The translations under genes were made by a program, and so were the position numbers. A DNA stretch of 64,000 nt from the NCBI GenBank assembly GCA_916700875.1, contig CAKAKS010000031.1:8581977-8645976 (forward strand), in the 5' to 3' direction. The notes under the pieces are model-generated. The model saw only the letters and a list, made by a program, of their open reading frames with translations, was not told the origin of the DNA and made no database searches. Origin of the DNA: Sebastes aleutianus. Taxonomy: Eukaryota; Chordata; Actinopteri; Perciformes; Sebastidae. Each line of letters begins with the position of its first letter. The first letter of the stretch is position 1. This document shows, in pieces, positions 46,401 through 57,180 of the stretch.

Positions 46401-47816
46401 ATTGTTCTGTAAACAAAATACAGTATATTGCAATTACAGTCCCCTAACTCACTAGTTCTCAATCTGGGGTTCCCAACCCCACTAGGTGTAAGACAACTTT
46501 TTTTTATTGGCCTATGTCTCTGTATTTCATCTATTTCTGTGAACAAAACCAAATGAAATTGTTGTTTTTAAAGTTTGGATTATTATTTAAGCTATAAACA
46601 GGACGATGGCATGGTGAAGACCTGAACACAAGTTATATTCACAGAGCTAAACAGCCTCGTCCTGCATTAGGAAAGTACACAGTTAAAATTAACCAAAAGG
46701 CTGATAGAATAATGGCCAAGCGGCAGGAAGAAGAAAAACACTGAATCTGTCTTAAAAGAAGCCTATTAAGTATGAATGATCGTTACTCAAAAATAAAAAT
46801 AAATACACAACGCAGAGAATTGTATTAAAAATCCCTGCTCAAAATGAATCTAAATCGCTCGTTTTACACAAACTTCCTGCAGTTATTGCGTTCAAATGTT
46901 GGGATAATTCTACAGTTTATCAGTTGTTCCGTACTGTTACTGTTAAGCATTGAATATAATATGAAATATACATAAAATATGTCACTTAGTCATGGGTCAT
47001 GAGTTTACTCAATGATAGAAACAGATCACCTAAGGAAGAAGGTTGGGAGCCGCTCTTTCATAAATTGGCCTTTGTTGTGAAACACCTGAATCCTATTTAT
47101 AGTGTTCAAGCTCTGATTTCTAAGTGATCCAATTGCCTACAGGTGTTTTCACAGGTGCATTCTGGGTGCAGGTGATTGATAATTGAGTGTAGGTGTTTAG
47201 CAAACAACACACAGACTTTTAGTTTTAAATGATGTGTCTAATGTGTGTAGTTATTTGCAAAAAGTGTGTTTTAGAATTTCAAACTTAGTGTAAAGCAGAC
47301 AAAGTGCTTAATGGCATACAATACATTATATCATTAATCAATAAATAATTGAGCCACAAGTACCAGTTTTTTGTGTCTGAAAACTGTATTCTGTGCAGGT
47401 TTTTCTGCTGATGTGGTTTGTTGTTTGTGTTTGCAGGTGCTGACCTACAGGATGGACATGTCTTACGGCCAGATGGGCAGCCTCCTGCGCAGCGGCCCCA
47501 GACAGACGCTGTTTGCCAGCCAGCTGATGCGTTACGCTGATCTATACTCCTCCACCTGCCTCAACCTGCTGCACTACCCCTATAATTACCTCTTCATGGC
47601 TCCCCCGCTCCTGGTCAGCCCTCGTCCACACACACATACATACATACACCTGCACAGAAAATAAATCTTTCATAGTTCATCATGACAATCATTCTTCATC
47701 TCACTCTCATTCCTGAACTCTTTCAGATGCCCCATGAATCACTGTCCCAAAACTCTGAATTTGCTTCATCAGAGGTCACCGTCACCAACAATATTGTCAC
47801 GATGAACAGAAACTAA
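37432..47816 (+). CDS. nt5c2l1: Cytosolic purine 5'-nucleotidase, NT5C2-like (nt5c2l1 type), 17 exons, 498 aa
   Basis: Coding exons are 37432-37505, 38538-38611, 38722-38839, 40158-40253, 41394-41485, 42699-42756, 42871-42964, 43054-43107, 43181-43264, 43356-43391, 43472-43570, 43643-43709, 44667-44837, 44913-44964, 45461-45521, 47437-47613 and 47727-47816 (1497 nt, phases continuous). It is a HAD-superfamily enzyme that dephosphorylates IMP/GMP in the cytosol. HAD motifs are intact: DMDYT (D43, D45), ATNSDY (T240, N241), KKPLFF (K278) and GDHIFGD (D337, D342), followed by SKKRQGW. DLFMSYRSMFQDVRDA and MRYADLYSS are also family signatures. Compared with NT5C2 (about 560 aa), the N-terminus is short and unrelated (MDSLEETDPSSSSDGPRAKR) and the poly-acidic C-tail is missing; the protein ends TMNRN. 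Codon 50 is Met (LAMYKSP) where NT5C2 has Val. The symbol rests on this divergence and is less certain than the family. Confidence 0.93.
39127..39577. mobile_element. TTAA-type element (AGGCAGGGTTGGT...ACCAACCCT) in nt5c2-like intron 3
   Basis: The left end is TTAAAGGCAGGGTTGGT and the right end ACCAACCCTACATTTAA, so there is a short TIR (AGGGTTGGT) with TTAA near both ends. It includes AGAAACTAGCAAGAGTA text seen in many fish repeats. An internal palindrome near 39400-39432 (CCGTCCAATCATTTCATTT and its inverse) is also present. Confidence 0.65.
40600..41390. other. AT-rich part of nt5c2-like intron 4
   Basis: Intronic sequence with TATA-rich simple sequence near 40620-40760. No other feature recognised. 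Confidence 0.5.
41547..42517. mobile_element. TIR element (TAGGGCTGGGCGATA ends) with another element nested inside
   Basis: The left end TAGGGCTGGGCGATAAT and right end ATATCGCCCAGCCCTA are inverted repeats. Between them, 41865-42264 is a reverse-orientation copy of the 22039-22708 element. It lies in nt5c2-like intron 5. Confidence 0.85.
41865..42264. mobile_element. Nested element (GGGCTGTCAA family), reverse orientation
   Basis: It aligns in reverse with 22039-22400, for example AAGCCCAACAGGCAACAACA, CATGTGATTATCATAAAGTG and GGTCAAGGGACCCCTTTGAA. It ends GTTAACTTTGACAGCC, the reverse of the TAGGGCTGTCAAAGTTA terminus. Confidence 0.85.
43772..44248. mobile_element. TTAA-type element in nt5c2-like intron 12
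   Basis: It starts TTAAAGGTTCTCTATATG and ends CATTTGGCACCTTTAA. The interior is GC-rich relative to the intron (about 43900-44210), with GCATGCTTTCAGTGCATG and CTAGCTCATGGCCACC. The TIR is short and the class is inferred. Confidence 0.55.
44255..44575. repeat. Probable interspersed repeat in nt5c2-like intron 12
   Basis: It begins AAATTATTACACAGC and ends GTACATTATCCCTTACTTA, with an internal inverse TAAGCGGGATAATGTAC near 44436-44453. The pattern resembles a common fish DNA repeat. Borders are approximate. Confidence 0.45.
45522..47436. other. nt5c2l1: Intron 15 of the nt5c2-like gene
   Basis: This 1.9-kb AT-rich intron has no recognisable exon or named repeat. Confidence 0.6.
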
Positions 47817-48250
47817 GGTTATTATCATTATGATGTAGTATTAAAATTCGACTTACTGATTTCTGTTAATAGTTAATTAACTTTTCTTTCTCTTGCAGCG
47901 CTCCAGAGGAATCTTCTAATGTTCTCCTACCTGTCACTGATGAAGGTGATCATTTGCACCTGTGCTTGTATTAAGGGTTTGTTGCAGCCATGACGCGCCT
48001 CCTTTACAAAAACTAACTTATTGCTCCACTTAGTGGACATGAAATGCTATTCCACGCAACAAGAGTTCAGGATTCAAAGCTAAAGCAGACTCAGGGTTAC
48101 TGTATATATGAGTGTTAATATGTGTGTGCATGTGCACTTTTGATCTGAGGTTTGTGTAATGGTTTTTAAGAAATAAATGTACTTGTTGTTTGTGTGACCT
48201 CTGCTGAGTCAATTCAATGAATCATTTATATTATTTGTTTTCATTAAAGT
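47817..48250 (+). other. nt5c2l1: 3'UTR and polyadenylation signals of the nt5c2-like gene
   Basis: The stop TAA is at 47814-47816. AATAAA occurs at 48172-48177 and ATTAAA at 48243-48248. A CTCTTGCAG at 47891-47899 looks like a splice acceptor, so a 3'UTR intron or alternative last exon is possible but not shown. Confidence 0.6.
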
Positions 48251-48903
48251 ACAACAACTTAATTTTTTTCATACTCTTTATTTATTGAATTGTGATCCCT
48301 TACATAGTTCTCAAACAAATGTATAATATACATATCCCTCCCATCCCATCCTACCCCACCCCATGATCCCAACATAATAAAAATAAAAATAAAAATGAAA
48401 AATAAAAATAATTAAATAATAATAAAAAAACACAACATTAACTAAACATGCAGGTGTACATGGCATTAGAGGCTAATATTAAAGGACGTGCTCACATAAT
48501 ATTATTACATTGTGTTCACATGGTACGTGTCCACAGCCTCAGTCCTTTCCACGCTTCCCATTCATTGTCTATGTAAGCAGCCGTGCATGCATTCTGGTAG
48601 CGTCGCCACCTTATGCAAATCAGGGGCGTCCCCTACAACTCGCGGCTTCTGGAAATTCCCTAGAAACTTTTAAACTACTTGTTGTCAGAGATTCAGCAAC
48701 TGCGTGGCTTATTTCTCGCATAAAATGTTTTCAGAAACACATTTCGGTGAATTATTTTCATAATATCAGAGAAGAAAGTTTCTAAAAGAGCCGCCAGCAG
48801 CCGCACGGGAGAGAGCGTTCGTCCGATCAGGTGCCTAGTACCTAGTGGCAGCCCATCAAGCGTTCAATGCTGGGAAGCGACGCGATCCCTCACGATATGT
48901 AGG

Positions 48904-49070
48904 CTACCAACAACGACACTTTTCATGGGGACTATTTATTTATTTACTAGTTTTTGGACCATTCACATTTTCGCTCTCCAACACGCTTCGCACACGGGAG
49001 AGGCTTAAGTTGGTTGCAATCTGCAACCTCAACGCTAGATACCGCCAGATCCTACACACTGCTCCTTTAA
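48904..49070. mobile_element. Partial copy (right end) of the 'AGTGTGTA' MITE
   Basis: The end reads GTTGCAATCTGCAACCTCAACGC then CCTACACACTGCTCCTTTAA, matching the right end of 33564-34064. A TTAAAGGACGTGCTCACAT at 48479 could be the other end of a diverged relative, but the interior does not align by eye. Confidence 0.65.
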
Positions 49071-49604
49071 CGCCCTGGGAATGAGGACAGGCTGGGGTGA
49101 ACTGAGCTTTTAAGATTTTCCTTTTGTACTACATCTGTAGTCCACTGGATGGCAGTGAATCACCTCGGCAACAGACTCGGGTCAGATCAATCTGTGTGTG
49201 GGTGTGTGTGTGTGTGTGTGAACTGGCTGAAAACCGCAAACAAGTTAAAACTGCTTTATCTTACAGACCAATGATCCATCTCTCTTTTCCTGATAACATA
49301 AATCACTGTGTTTACAATAAAATGCATGCTTTAAAACCTCAACAGTAAATAATCATCTAATGGCAGGTTGAACTGCTGCATGTTTCCGTATATCCCCTAA
49401 TAACATGCTCTTGTCACAGTGGAAACAGACACACCTGTGTAGCTCTAATAATACACACACTGTTTCTACCTATTTGGGTCTGACATTCCCGCTCCCACGA
49501 GAGTTGAACCTTTATCAAGAGAGAGCTGAGAGGAATTTGTTGCTTCTCTCTCACACACTCACACACTTTCTCTCTTCCTTTCTGTATATCAGTGCTCACA
49601 TGTG

Positions 49605-49800
49605 ATCATGTATAAGAGGAGGCGATGGTGTTCTTGCAGGGTGGAAGTGTGCACAGTATCACTGTTTCCCTGCTGTGCTCCTGCACAGAGAAACATCTGC
49701 CCCACATTTCACTCTGCAGATAATACGAAGTATCAGTGTCATACTTGATATTGATGTTGGCATTGAAGACATCATGATGGAGCCTCCACCGACGTCAGGA
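49605..49800. repeat. Member 1 of a diverged duplicated pair
   Basis: It contains TATAAGAG (49611) and, ~55 bp on, AGTATCACTGTTTCCCTGC-TGTGCT followed by TTTCACTCTGCAGATAATAC. The same order of motifs recurs at 50760-50935. No open frame spans it. Confidence 0.4.
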
Positions 49801-50759
49801 AACCGCTTAAAGTTTGGCTTCAACTCATGGGAGGGAAATCAGAAAAAAACATAAGATCCAGTGCTGAATTTGACTTATTGTGTTTATTAAAAATGAGAAG
49901 AATTAAGAAATAATTTTCAAGTGTGGACTGTTTGAGCATCTATAAGGACATCATTCTGTAACTATTATTCTTTCAAATTAAACATTACAGGCAAATCCAA
50001 TTTAGGAGCCACCCACTGCATTTATTAGCACCTCCCCCTCTCACACACACACACACACACACACGTTTCCTCGATGATTTCATTTCCTGTATCAGGGCTA
50101 TTTTCAGTCTATAAGTATTTCCCTCGTCATTGTCTGCGTGTCACCTGGATTTATTGTTATTGTTTGTTTCCTTATTTTTTTTTCTTCTTCTTCATTTTAT
50201 TCAATTTGTCATGTTTTATTTATTTTCACCTGCTGTTAATCCTCAGCTTTCATCTCTCCCAGCTACTATTTCATCTGCTATTTTAATCGCTTTTTCATTA
50301 CATTTTGTCACAATGTGTACACAAACTAACCCAATCCTTCATTTGCTATAGTGTTATTTATTTAAACTTTAATTTGTAATCATGTATTAGTGATTTTATC
50401 AGTGAATAATGAACAATTGTATCACTAGTCATCAAAATGTAGTCAGATCTTGTCCTTTGGGTGGGATTAGGATTCCACTCTGTAGCTGAATGATCAGCCC
50501 TATACACCAGACTAACTTCTATCTATCTGTGAGCAGATAGTCAGGAAATTTACACTGAATTGAATCTCTGAATTAACTCAATTCTTGCGAGGAACTGTAG
50601 GAAATGACCTGACACACATCCTGCTGGTAATATTTAGTCTGCAAACAAGTCTTGCTTTTTAGAGTTGTAAAACTGCTCCTGACAAACACACACAAACACA
50701 CCTTTTTCCCCCTCTACTACGACCCCTCCTCCCTCTCCTGGAGACAATACACTGCTCTG

Positions 50760-50935
50760 TGATATAAGAGCTGTCCTCTCACACACACAGACAGCGTACC
50801 TGTATACCGCAGAGGTGTGAAAGGTATCAGTTTCTCTGTGCTGCTGTTTAGAGTTTCACCCACATGTCACTCTGCAGAAATATCTGCTTACTTTAAAATG
50901 ATACTCATCACACCTTTGATAATGATATTAACATG
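50760..50935. repeat. Member 2 of a diverged duplicated pair
   Basis: It contains TATAAGAG (50763), then GGTATCAGTTTCTCTGTGCT and CATGTCACTCTGCAGAAATA, paralleling 49605-49800. A cryptic promoter/first-exon duplication is one reading. A diverged repeat is another. Confidence 0.4.
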
Positions 50936-53255
50936 GAGGAGGAGGAGGAGGATGTTTGCACGGTGTTGAGGATGTCCCTATAAACACGACTTTAATTGCA
51001 TTATATCACAAAGAAATGAGGAAACATTTTTGCAAATGACACCATTGTGTTTTTAAGTGTAAATATTAACGTTCCAGAGGGAGAAACTGGGTATAAATCA
51101 GTTATGGGAGGCAATAAGTCTGTACAGCTTCATATTGTTTTTCAACTTGTGATTTTCTCCTTATATTTCATTTTAACTTTAACACCTTTAGAGGTGAGAA
51201 CCAGATAAGTGACCAACGTTACAGGAGAACCAACAGAAAAACTGACTGTAGTTTGTCTAATTTGCTTATTAGATTCAATCTTTAATAATAAAACTTCATA
51301 AACATGCAAATGTGGTTTTGATATGGTTATTGTTATTGTTATTATATGTATCTTATTCAGATTTTTTGTCATCACTATTATGTAGTCATGTTAGGTGGAG
51401 GCTTCGAATAAGCCTAGTGGATTTTTTTTGGTCTCTTCCTGCTCTGTATATTATTATTTTTTTGTTGTGTTTGTGTAGTCTCGATTTGTGCAAAAATAAA
51501 TAAATAAACAGATGACAATATACTTAATGGATAATATTTTGACAAATATATATATATTTTCCTTTTATCTTATGTACACCCTTTTGGCCCCAAATAGTTC
51601 TGTGTGTTCAGTGGTAGGTCTTTTGGTTTTTGATTAATAACTCTGGATTGGTTTAGACTTCACGTGTGCCATTTTAGCAGCAGAAAGAGCTCATAAAGAA
51701 CTTTCATTTAATATATATTAAACTAATTTTCATCTAAAATGTCACTTATGCCCCTCTGGTTCTCTGTATCTGCTCTTTCCATCAACTTGTCCACACTGAG
51801 TGGAATATTCAAACTTCATGTTTCTTTTAGCTGTGCCGTTACATCAAACAGACATATTCTAGATATATATAACATCATTTTTTCCCCTAAACTTTCCCAA
51901 AATTTAATCTGAACATTTGGTGTCTTTGGAAACTTTATAATTTCCTCTAGAAGTCAAAATAAAGTTGTGTGTGTTTGAATAAAGTTTGGCTGCACAGATT
52001 GAGTTTACAGGAGTTAATAAATGTAGAGGTTTAAAAAGAAAAAGGCTTTTATTGAGTGACATTAGTCACAAGAGTAAAGATGCATTCATTCACACTGTGA
52101 TGATATATTTGTGCTATTTTCTGAAGTGAGCAGGCCGTCATCGGGCCTGAGATCTCAATGTTTCCATGTAATAATAAGACATATTAACATTTTTATTCTT
52201 GTTTTTTTCAGTTTTTCTAATTCTTTAATACAATAGAATAGTAGTAAATAGTCAGTGTATATCGGATTTTTACATCTGATAGCCAATCAATTGATTTCTT
52301 TTAAACATTAAATTCAGATTTTTTAAGTTAGTTTTTCCAAGAAAATAACGATGAGCAATGGAAAACTTAAATTTATTGATCTTTATTCAGAGAGAAGTGT
52401 GTCAGAGAAAAACAACAGCAGTTTCTTTCATGAGTTTCATAAACCACAAAAACATAATTAAAAACATATATACATTTAATTCTGTTTATTCCATATTAAT
52501 ATCACATGTTTGTAAAACGGTTCCAACAAATTCTGTAGCAGTGATTTAATTTATGTTTCTTTAAAAAGCTCCATATAGTGCAATGAAAACACATCCACTC
52601 ATGAACAGCAGGCCCAGAGACACGTTACAAAAAGGAAAGAAACAAAAACATTTGCTTCATGCGTCGCTGTTTGAGTATGTTTTATGTATTTAATGAAATG
52701 CAGATGTCGTAATCTCATTATTCTCTGTATCTGCACATGAAAAGGCTGCTGAAAAGCACCGCTGACATGTTGGGTTTCAGTGCAGGATACTTGCTGCTCT
52801 ATGCAGTCAGATAACTGCAGAAGCACCACCGTCCCCCATTCCACACATTCCAGGATTTCCCAGCAAGCATTGCAAGCAAGCCTAAACAAGTCACGTTCTT
52901 TACTCAGGGAGAATTTCACACAGTCAAGTGACTGAGGTCTCCTTTTTTTGCCTTCCCTTCAGTGTGCAGTCACATAAATGCACTGAAACTACTACTACTG
53001 CTACTACTACTACTACTAATAAATATACTTTTTAAAGCCAAATATGATGAGACATTTAAACACCACAATCTTTCACCTAAAGCATTGTTTTGCCTAAAAG
53101 GTGTTTGCTTTATTCTGTTTTTACGTGTGTCCTTCTGCTGCAGCTTGTAACAGCAAAACTGGCCTGTGTGGTTAAACATTTCCACCCGGAGAGGTCTGCT
53201 GACAGTCATCAAAACAAACAAACCTCTTTACTCTCTTACTTTCTGGTTCAAACAC
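50936..53255. other. Intergenic, AT-rich, no feature recognised
   Basis: Short (TA)n near 51548 and (ACT)n near 52990. Nothing else that I can support. Confidence 0.45.
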
Positions 53256-53259
53256 GAGG

Positions 53260-53271
53260 CACACACACACA

Positions 53272-53319
<48 letters not shown>

Positions 53320-53320
53320 A
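53260..53320. repeat. (CA)n microsatellite
   Basis: Nearly pure CA dinucleotides with one TA interruption. Confidence 0.97.
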
Positions 53321-53705
53321 GCAGTGACACCTAATCTCAACACAGAAAGAAAGAAAAGACAGAGAAGAGAAGGCAAAAAGGCGAGGGGGAAGAGAGGGCC
53401 TTGCTCCCTACATTCCTCCCGAACCTCCCCTCCCCCCATCGACCTGCTACCACTGAGGATGCTCAAAAACACACATCAACCTCTCCCGCCCACTTTTCTT
53501 TTTCTTTTTTTTCCATCTGCTTATTTTACCATCAGCACACTGATACACACTGTGACACAGTGTTTGGTGTGATGACAAAACAACACACAGGTAAAGAAAA
53601 AAAAAGAAAAAACAGAACTCCATTGAAAAAAACTGTGAACTCATAAAATCTAGAAAACTTGAAAATCCAGTTCAGATAATGGAAAGGTATTAAAATGCAT
53701 TAGAA

Positions 53706-53732
53706 ATATATATATATATATATATATATTTG
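53706..53732. repeat. (TA)n microsatellite
   Basis: About 13 TA units. Confidence 0.9.
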
Positions 53733-54104
53733 TTTTATTTAAATCTGTCTTCACCTATTGATTTCCTTTTTCTGTTGGTCACTTTACATAATTAGCCACA
53801 TGTTTCATGTGGTGTAAATTAAAAAAGGTGGCTTCCCAATCAATGCACCATCACACAAGATGGACAGAAATCAATGTTTGGAAAAGATTGTGTAATTTCT
53901 TCCTGTAAAATGCAGTTTGCACTTACTTTAAATTTTAGGTCACAAGGGCTTGTCAATGTATATAAGCTCTCTTCTGTAAATACAGAACTGGGTAAACAGT
54001 TTCGTTTTTTTTTTGCTCTGCGCCACCACCTGCCATCAGTCATCAGCTCCACTTCTACACAAACTCGTTTGAAACGAGCCCTTTAGCACCAGTTTAAAGT
54101 GTGA

Positions 54105-54192
54105 GCTGGGGCCAAATGCTATGACAATACTATTGCACTGCTAGAATGGATGGTACAGTAGTGCAACATTGTCAAAGCAGCTGACCTCAGCA
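54105..54192 (-). ncRNA. mir301c: Pre-miR-301 (301c-like) hairpin
   Basis: On the minus strand the 3' arm (54118-54140) begins CAGTGCAATAGTATTGTCAT, the miR-301 mature sequence with the AGTGCAA seed. The 3' end ATAGC is the variant I recall for the fish 301c form. The 5' arm (54156-54178) reads GCTTTGACAATGTTGCACTA and pairs with it across a loop of about 15 nt. It lies 0.45 kb downstream, in the same orientation, of the miR-130 hairpin at 54578-54664, as in vertebrate miR-130/301 clusters. Such microRNAs are cut from one primary transcript and repress targets sharing the AGTGCAA seed. Number/letter naming is from memory; the family is certain. Confidence 0.95.
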
Positions 54193-54577
54193 TGTGTCAG
54201 CACGTGGACATGGGGACAGCCATTCCTCACTGCCAAACTCCCAATTACATTTAAATAAGCAACAATGCTGTTTGCCTGCATGGATCGACTGTTGGGTGTT
54301 GATACAAAAAGAAAGAAAGAAAGAAAAAGGCAGGTATTGAGCTGAAATTTCGAATTTAGCTTATTTCTTTGGTGTTGAAGTGATAATGGCTGTTGAGTGT
54401 GGGATAAAAAGGAAATTATTTGGCTCTTTTTTATCTACAAAATAAATAACAGAGGGGAGATTTTTTTTTTTAAACCTTATGATGCTAATAAGTAGAAACA
54501 CTCACCTATAATCACAGTTAATGACACCCTTATGTGTAGGTTAAGAGTAAAGGCAGTAAAGGGAGGTGTGTGTCTCT

Positions 54578-54664
54578 GTTTCATCAGCCAATGCCCTTTT
54601 AATATTGCACTGCTCATCTCAATGTCCAGTAGTGCAACAGAAAAAGGGCAGTGGACAACAACAT
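54578..54664 (-). ncRNA. mir130c: Pre-miR-130 (130c-like) hairpin
   Basis: On the minus strand the 3' arm (54591-54612) begins CAGTGCAATATTAAAAGGGC, the miR-130 family mature sequence. The ATATTAAAAGGG middle is the form known in fish as 130c. The 5' arm (54628-54650) reads TGCCCTTTTTCTGTTGCACT and pairs with it, with a loop of about 15 nt. It precedes miR-301 on the same strand and so is probably co-transcribed with it. The family is certain; the letter suffix is less so. Confidence 0.95.
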
Positions 54665-55391
54665 GGACACCATCAGACTCCACTGCACATCCACCCTTTT
54701 CTCCACAAAAAAAAAAAAGAATCACATAAATTATCCTAATTATAAACTCATGTACTTTTATTTTGAAGAAAGTTAAACTGGATTTTTAAGTTTGCAAACT
54801 TGTAGTTTTTTAACTGCACAAAAATCAGCCCATCAAGGTGAATTATTTTTAGCCCTTAATTCTGTGAGGCAGAGAGGATATTACAGTTTAACAATCTAAC
54901 TTTTCAGAGGCGGAGTTAGACTTCCTAAATTAAGCAGCATTGGTTACTCTCTCCCTGGGAGAATGGGTATTTCCCAGCATGTGGGCCCATACTATTCTCT
55001 CCAGTGAATGACATGCATTCTAATTTTGGGGGGAGAAATGGGAGGTTGGAGACCAAGAGGAGGAAGAGGAGGAGGAGGAGGGAGGTGGGGGGCACACTCC
55101 CAAAAGCTTTCAGAGAACTACACACTTTAAACTATCAAATACAGTTTTTTATCATTTCATTAGAATTATTCCCTAAGAATCATCTTTGAGAATAAACACA
55201 GAAGCAGGCCTCGACGAAATAAAGTATTTCTTCAACAAAAAACAGAAAAAAAAACTTTATAAAAAGTTTACAGTGAAATTATACTTAACAATTAACTTGC
55301 AACAGCGCCGAAAAAATAAAATAAAAGCAAAGTAAAGGTCCTGCAAGTTTGCACAATCAACGCGTTGTTACACAACATACAGAATCTATAC

Positions 55392-55418
55392 CATGAGAGA
55401 GAGAGAGAGAGAGAGAGA
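55392..55418. repeat. (GA)n microsatellite
   Basis: AG dinucleotide run of about 27 bp. Confidence 0.9.
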
Positions 55419-55719
55419 AAAAGAGGAAACCTCTAGAAACACCATGCAGCTTCCTCGTGTCTCATCCACCTTCATTATTCCTATAAATAAAAAAACACAC
55501 AACAAGGTGTTCTTGGTTATTTACCTGTTCTGTTCTTGTATGAAAGCTTTACGTTTTTTCTCCGCCATACATCTGTCTGAGTGTGTGTGAGCGGCCTATA
55601 CAACGCCTCCTTCACTTCACGCTCGGATCTGCTCTGTTCTGCAAAGCTGCCAGCTCACAAGCCTCCACAGCACAGCACAATACTGACGACTTGTTAGATT
55701 GCACAACAGCCTATAGGCT

Positions 55720-55750
55720 GCACACACACACGCACACACACACACACGCC
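55720..55750. repeat. (CA)n microsatellite
   Basis: CA dinucleotides with CGCA interruptions. Confidence 0.85.
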
Positions 55751-55789
55751 AGCACCGAGACTCATTACACTATACGATAAAAAGGAAGG

Positions 55790-56580
55790 CGCAGGACGCG
55801 TCTATGTGTCCACAAGGCGTTCAAATCAAGTTTTGAAGCGAGCTTTCCAGATGCGCAGCGCGTGGGATTTGACTCCTAACTCCTCATCGCCTTTAAGTCT
55901 TAGAAATAAACACTCAATCTTCGCATCTCGACCTTTTGCAACTTCCAAGTTTGCACCGAGCTCCCTGACAATTTACGCACAAAAAAGAATCGGCTACAAC
56001 TCAACAGTGGACACCCTCCTCCCCCCCAACCCCCCTTCATCCTCCTCCTTCATCCTCCTCCTCCTCCTCCTCCTCTCTCTGCACAACCACCTCCTCCTCC
56101 AAAAAGCATGAATAGTATCTAAGCCAAGGGAGGGACAATCCGTTATAGGCAAAAAAGGAGAAAAAAAGTTGTCCATAAAACAAAGAAAACCCTCTCCACA
56201 AACCTCCTCCTCTTCCTCGCAGCTCCTCGTGGATTCTCACCGTCGTCTCCTAGAATAAAAAAGGCTGCGAGCGACTCGAGAGCAAAATGCGCGCAGCTCG
56301 AGGAGTCAAAGGAAGGAGGTGGAGAAAAAATGGCAAGTCTTCATGCACAAGCACACGGCCTCGCAGATCCGGACTCCATCTTTGACTACTTGACATTCAG
56401 AGCCTTTGCCGGAGCAGAATTCCTCGTTTTGCATGCCCTCCTCTGATTGGCCTCTTCCTGCGCTAGTCTTTGCTATGTGACGCGTCATTGGTTCGGTTTC
56501 TCCGTGTTCAACATTCTCCAGGCGCGCTCCTGATTGGCTGCTGCGCAAAGACGCGTCAGAGCGCACACAACGAATACCTG
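55790..56580 (-). promoter_or_regulatory. Candidate CpG-rich promoter with three CCAAT boxes
   Basis: This stretch is CpG- and C/T-rich against an AT-rich background. Read on the minus strand it has CCAAT boxes (NF-Y type) at 56446-56450, 56487-56491 and 56533-56537, spaced 41 and 46 bp apart. A TGACGCGTCA palindrome sits near 56478, and a second GACGCGTCA near 56550. The boxes point leftward, toward the miR-130c/301c cluster about 1.8-2.4 kb away. A role as its promoter is inference; a promoter for an unseen rightward gene, such as the one suggested at 63.5 kb, is the main alternative. Confidence 0.5.
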
Positions 56581-56617
56581 ATTAAACTGTGTGTCCCATT
56601 CACAAAAAAATCTCATC

Positions 56618-56642
56618 ATCTCTCTCTCTCTCTCTCTCTGAT
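56618..56642. repeat. (TC)n microsatellite
   Basis: TC dinucleotide run immediately right of the CpG-rich stretch. Confidence 0.85.
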
Positions 56643-56659
56643 ACTCGATCACTAATTAT

Positions 56660-57180
56660 TTTATTTACTTTTTTTGGCGCTAAAAAAAAAAGCTTTTGTG
56701 AAGCGGATACAAAGCGGATTATAATTAGCCTTTAATTGGCCTCTGGAGAGGACAGTAATGCCTGTTCATTAGCTCAAATACGGGACTAAACCCGGCTTAT
56801 CTTCTCATGCAGGCAGCGCGGATCAGGCCTATAATATTGATCGATTCAAAAGAGTATTTAAATATGAATTTGGACACATTACGCACCATTTGGCGCTTAA
56901 TTCCGATCTATATGCCTCTAATTGGGCATTATAAATTAACTTTATGGGAATAATAATTAAACTCAAGTACGAAAAAATAGGAAATGATTGTAAAAGTTGG
57001 AGCAGTTTGTAATATGATAATGGTTTTGTGATGGATCAATGGCCGGATCCGATCACACGGTGCTGGAGGCGGACACTTTGATTGACGCACAGAGAGGAGT
57101 AGCCGGCTGTGAAATTTGGCATTCCTGGCCAGAGGAGCTGAAATAATGGCATTATCCAGTGGGAGAGGGCCCACTTTTTA
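56660..57180. promoter_or_regulatory. Candidate conserved non-coding element
   Basis: About 500 bp without simple repeats or transposon ends. It is dense in homeodomain-type TAATTA/TTAATTGG steps (for example near 56723-56740, 56918-56945), with ATTGATCGATTC and TTTGATTGACG. The text looks like developmental enhancers rather than neutral DNA. There is no coding frame. Conservation itself cannot be seen from one sequence. Confidence 0.35.

Noticed and set aside
53090..53572. 160-codon frame with a His/Thr run
   Set aside because: Built on the (CA)n repeat and flanking low-complexity sequence; no recognisable domain.
55806..56111. 101-codon frame in the CpG-rich stretch
   Set aside because: No domain or good splice donor; it consists of C/T-rich promoter-like sequence with Ser/Leu runs.
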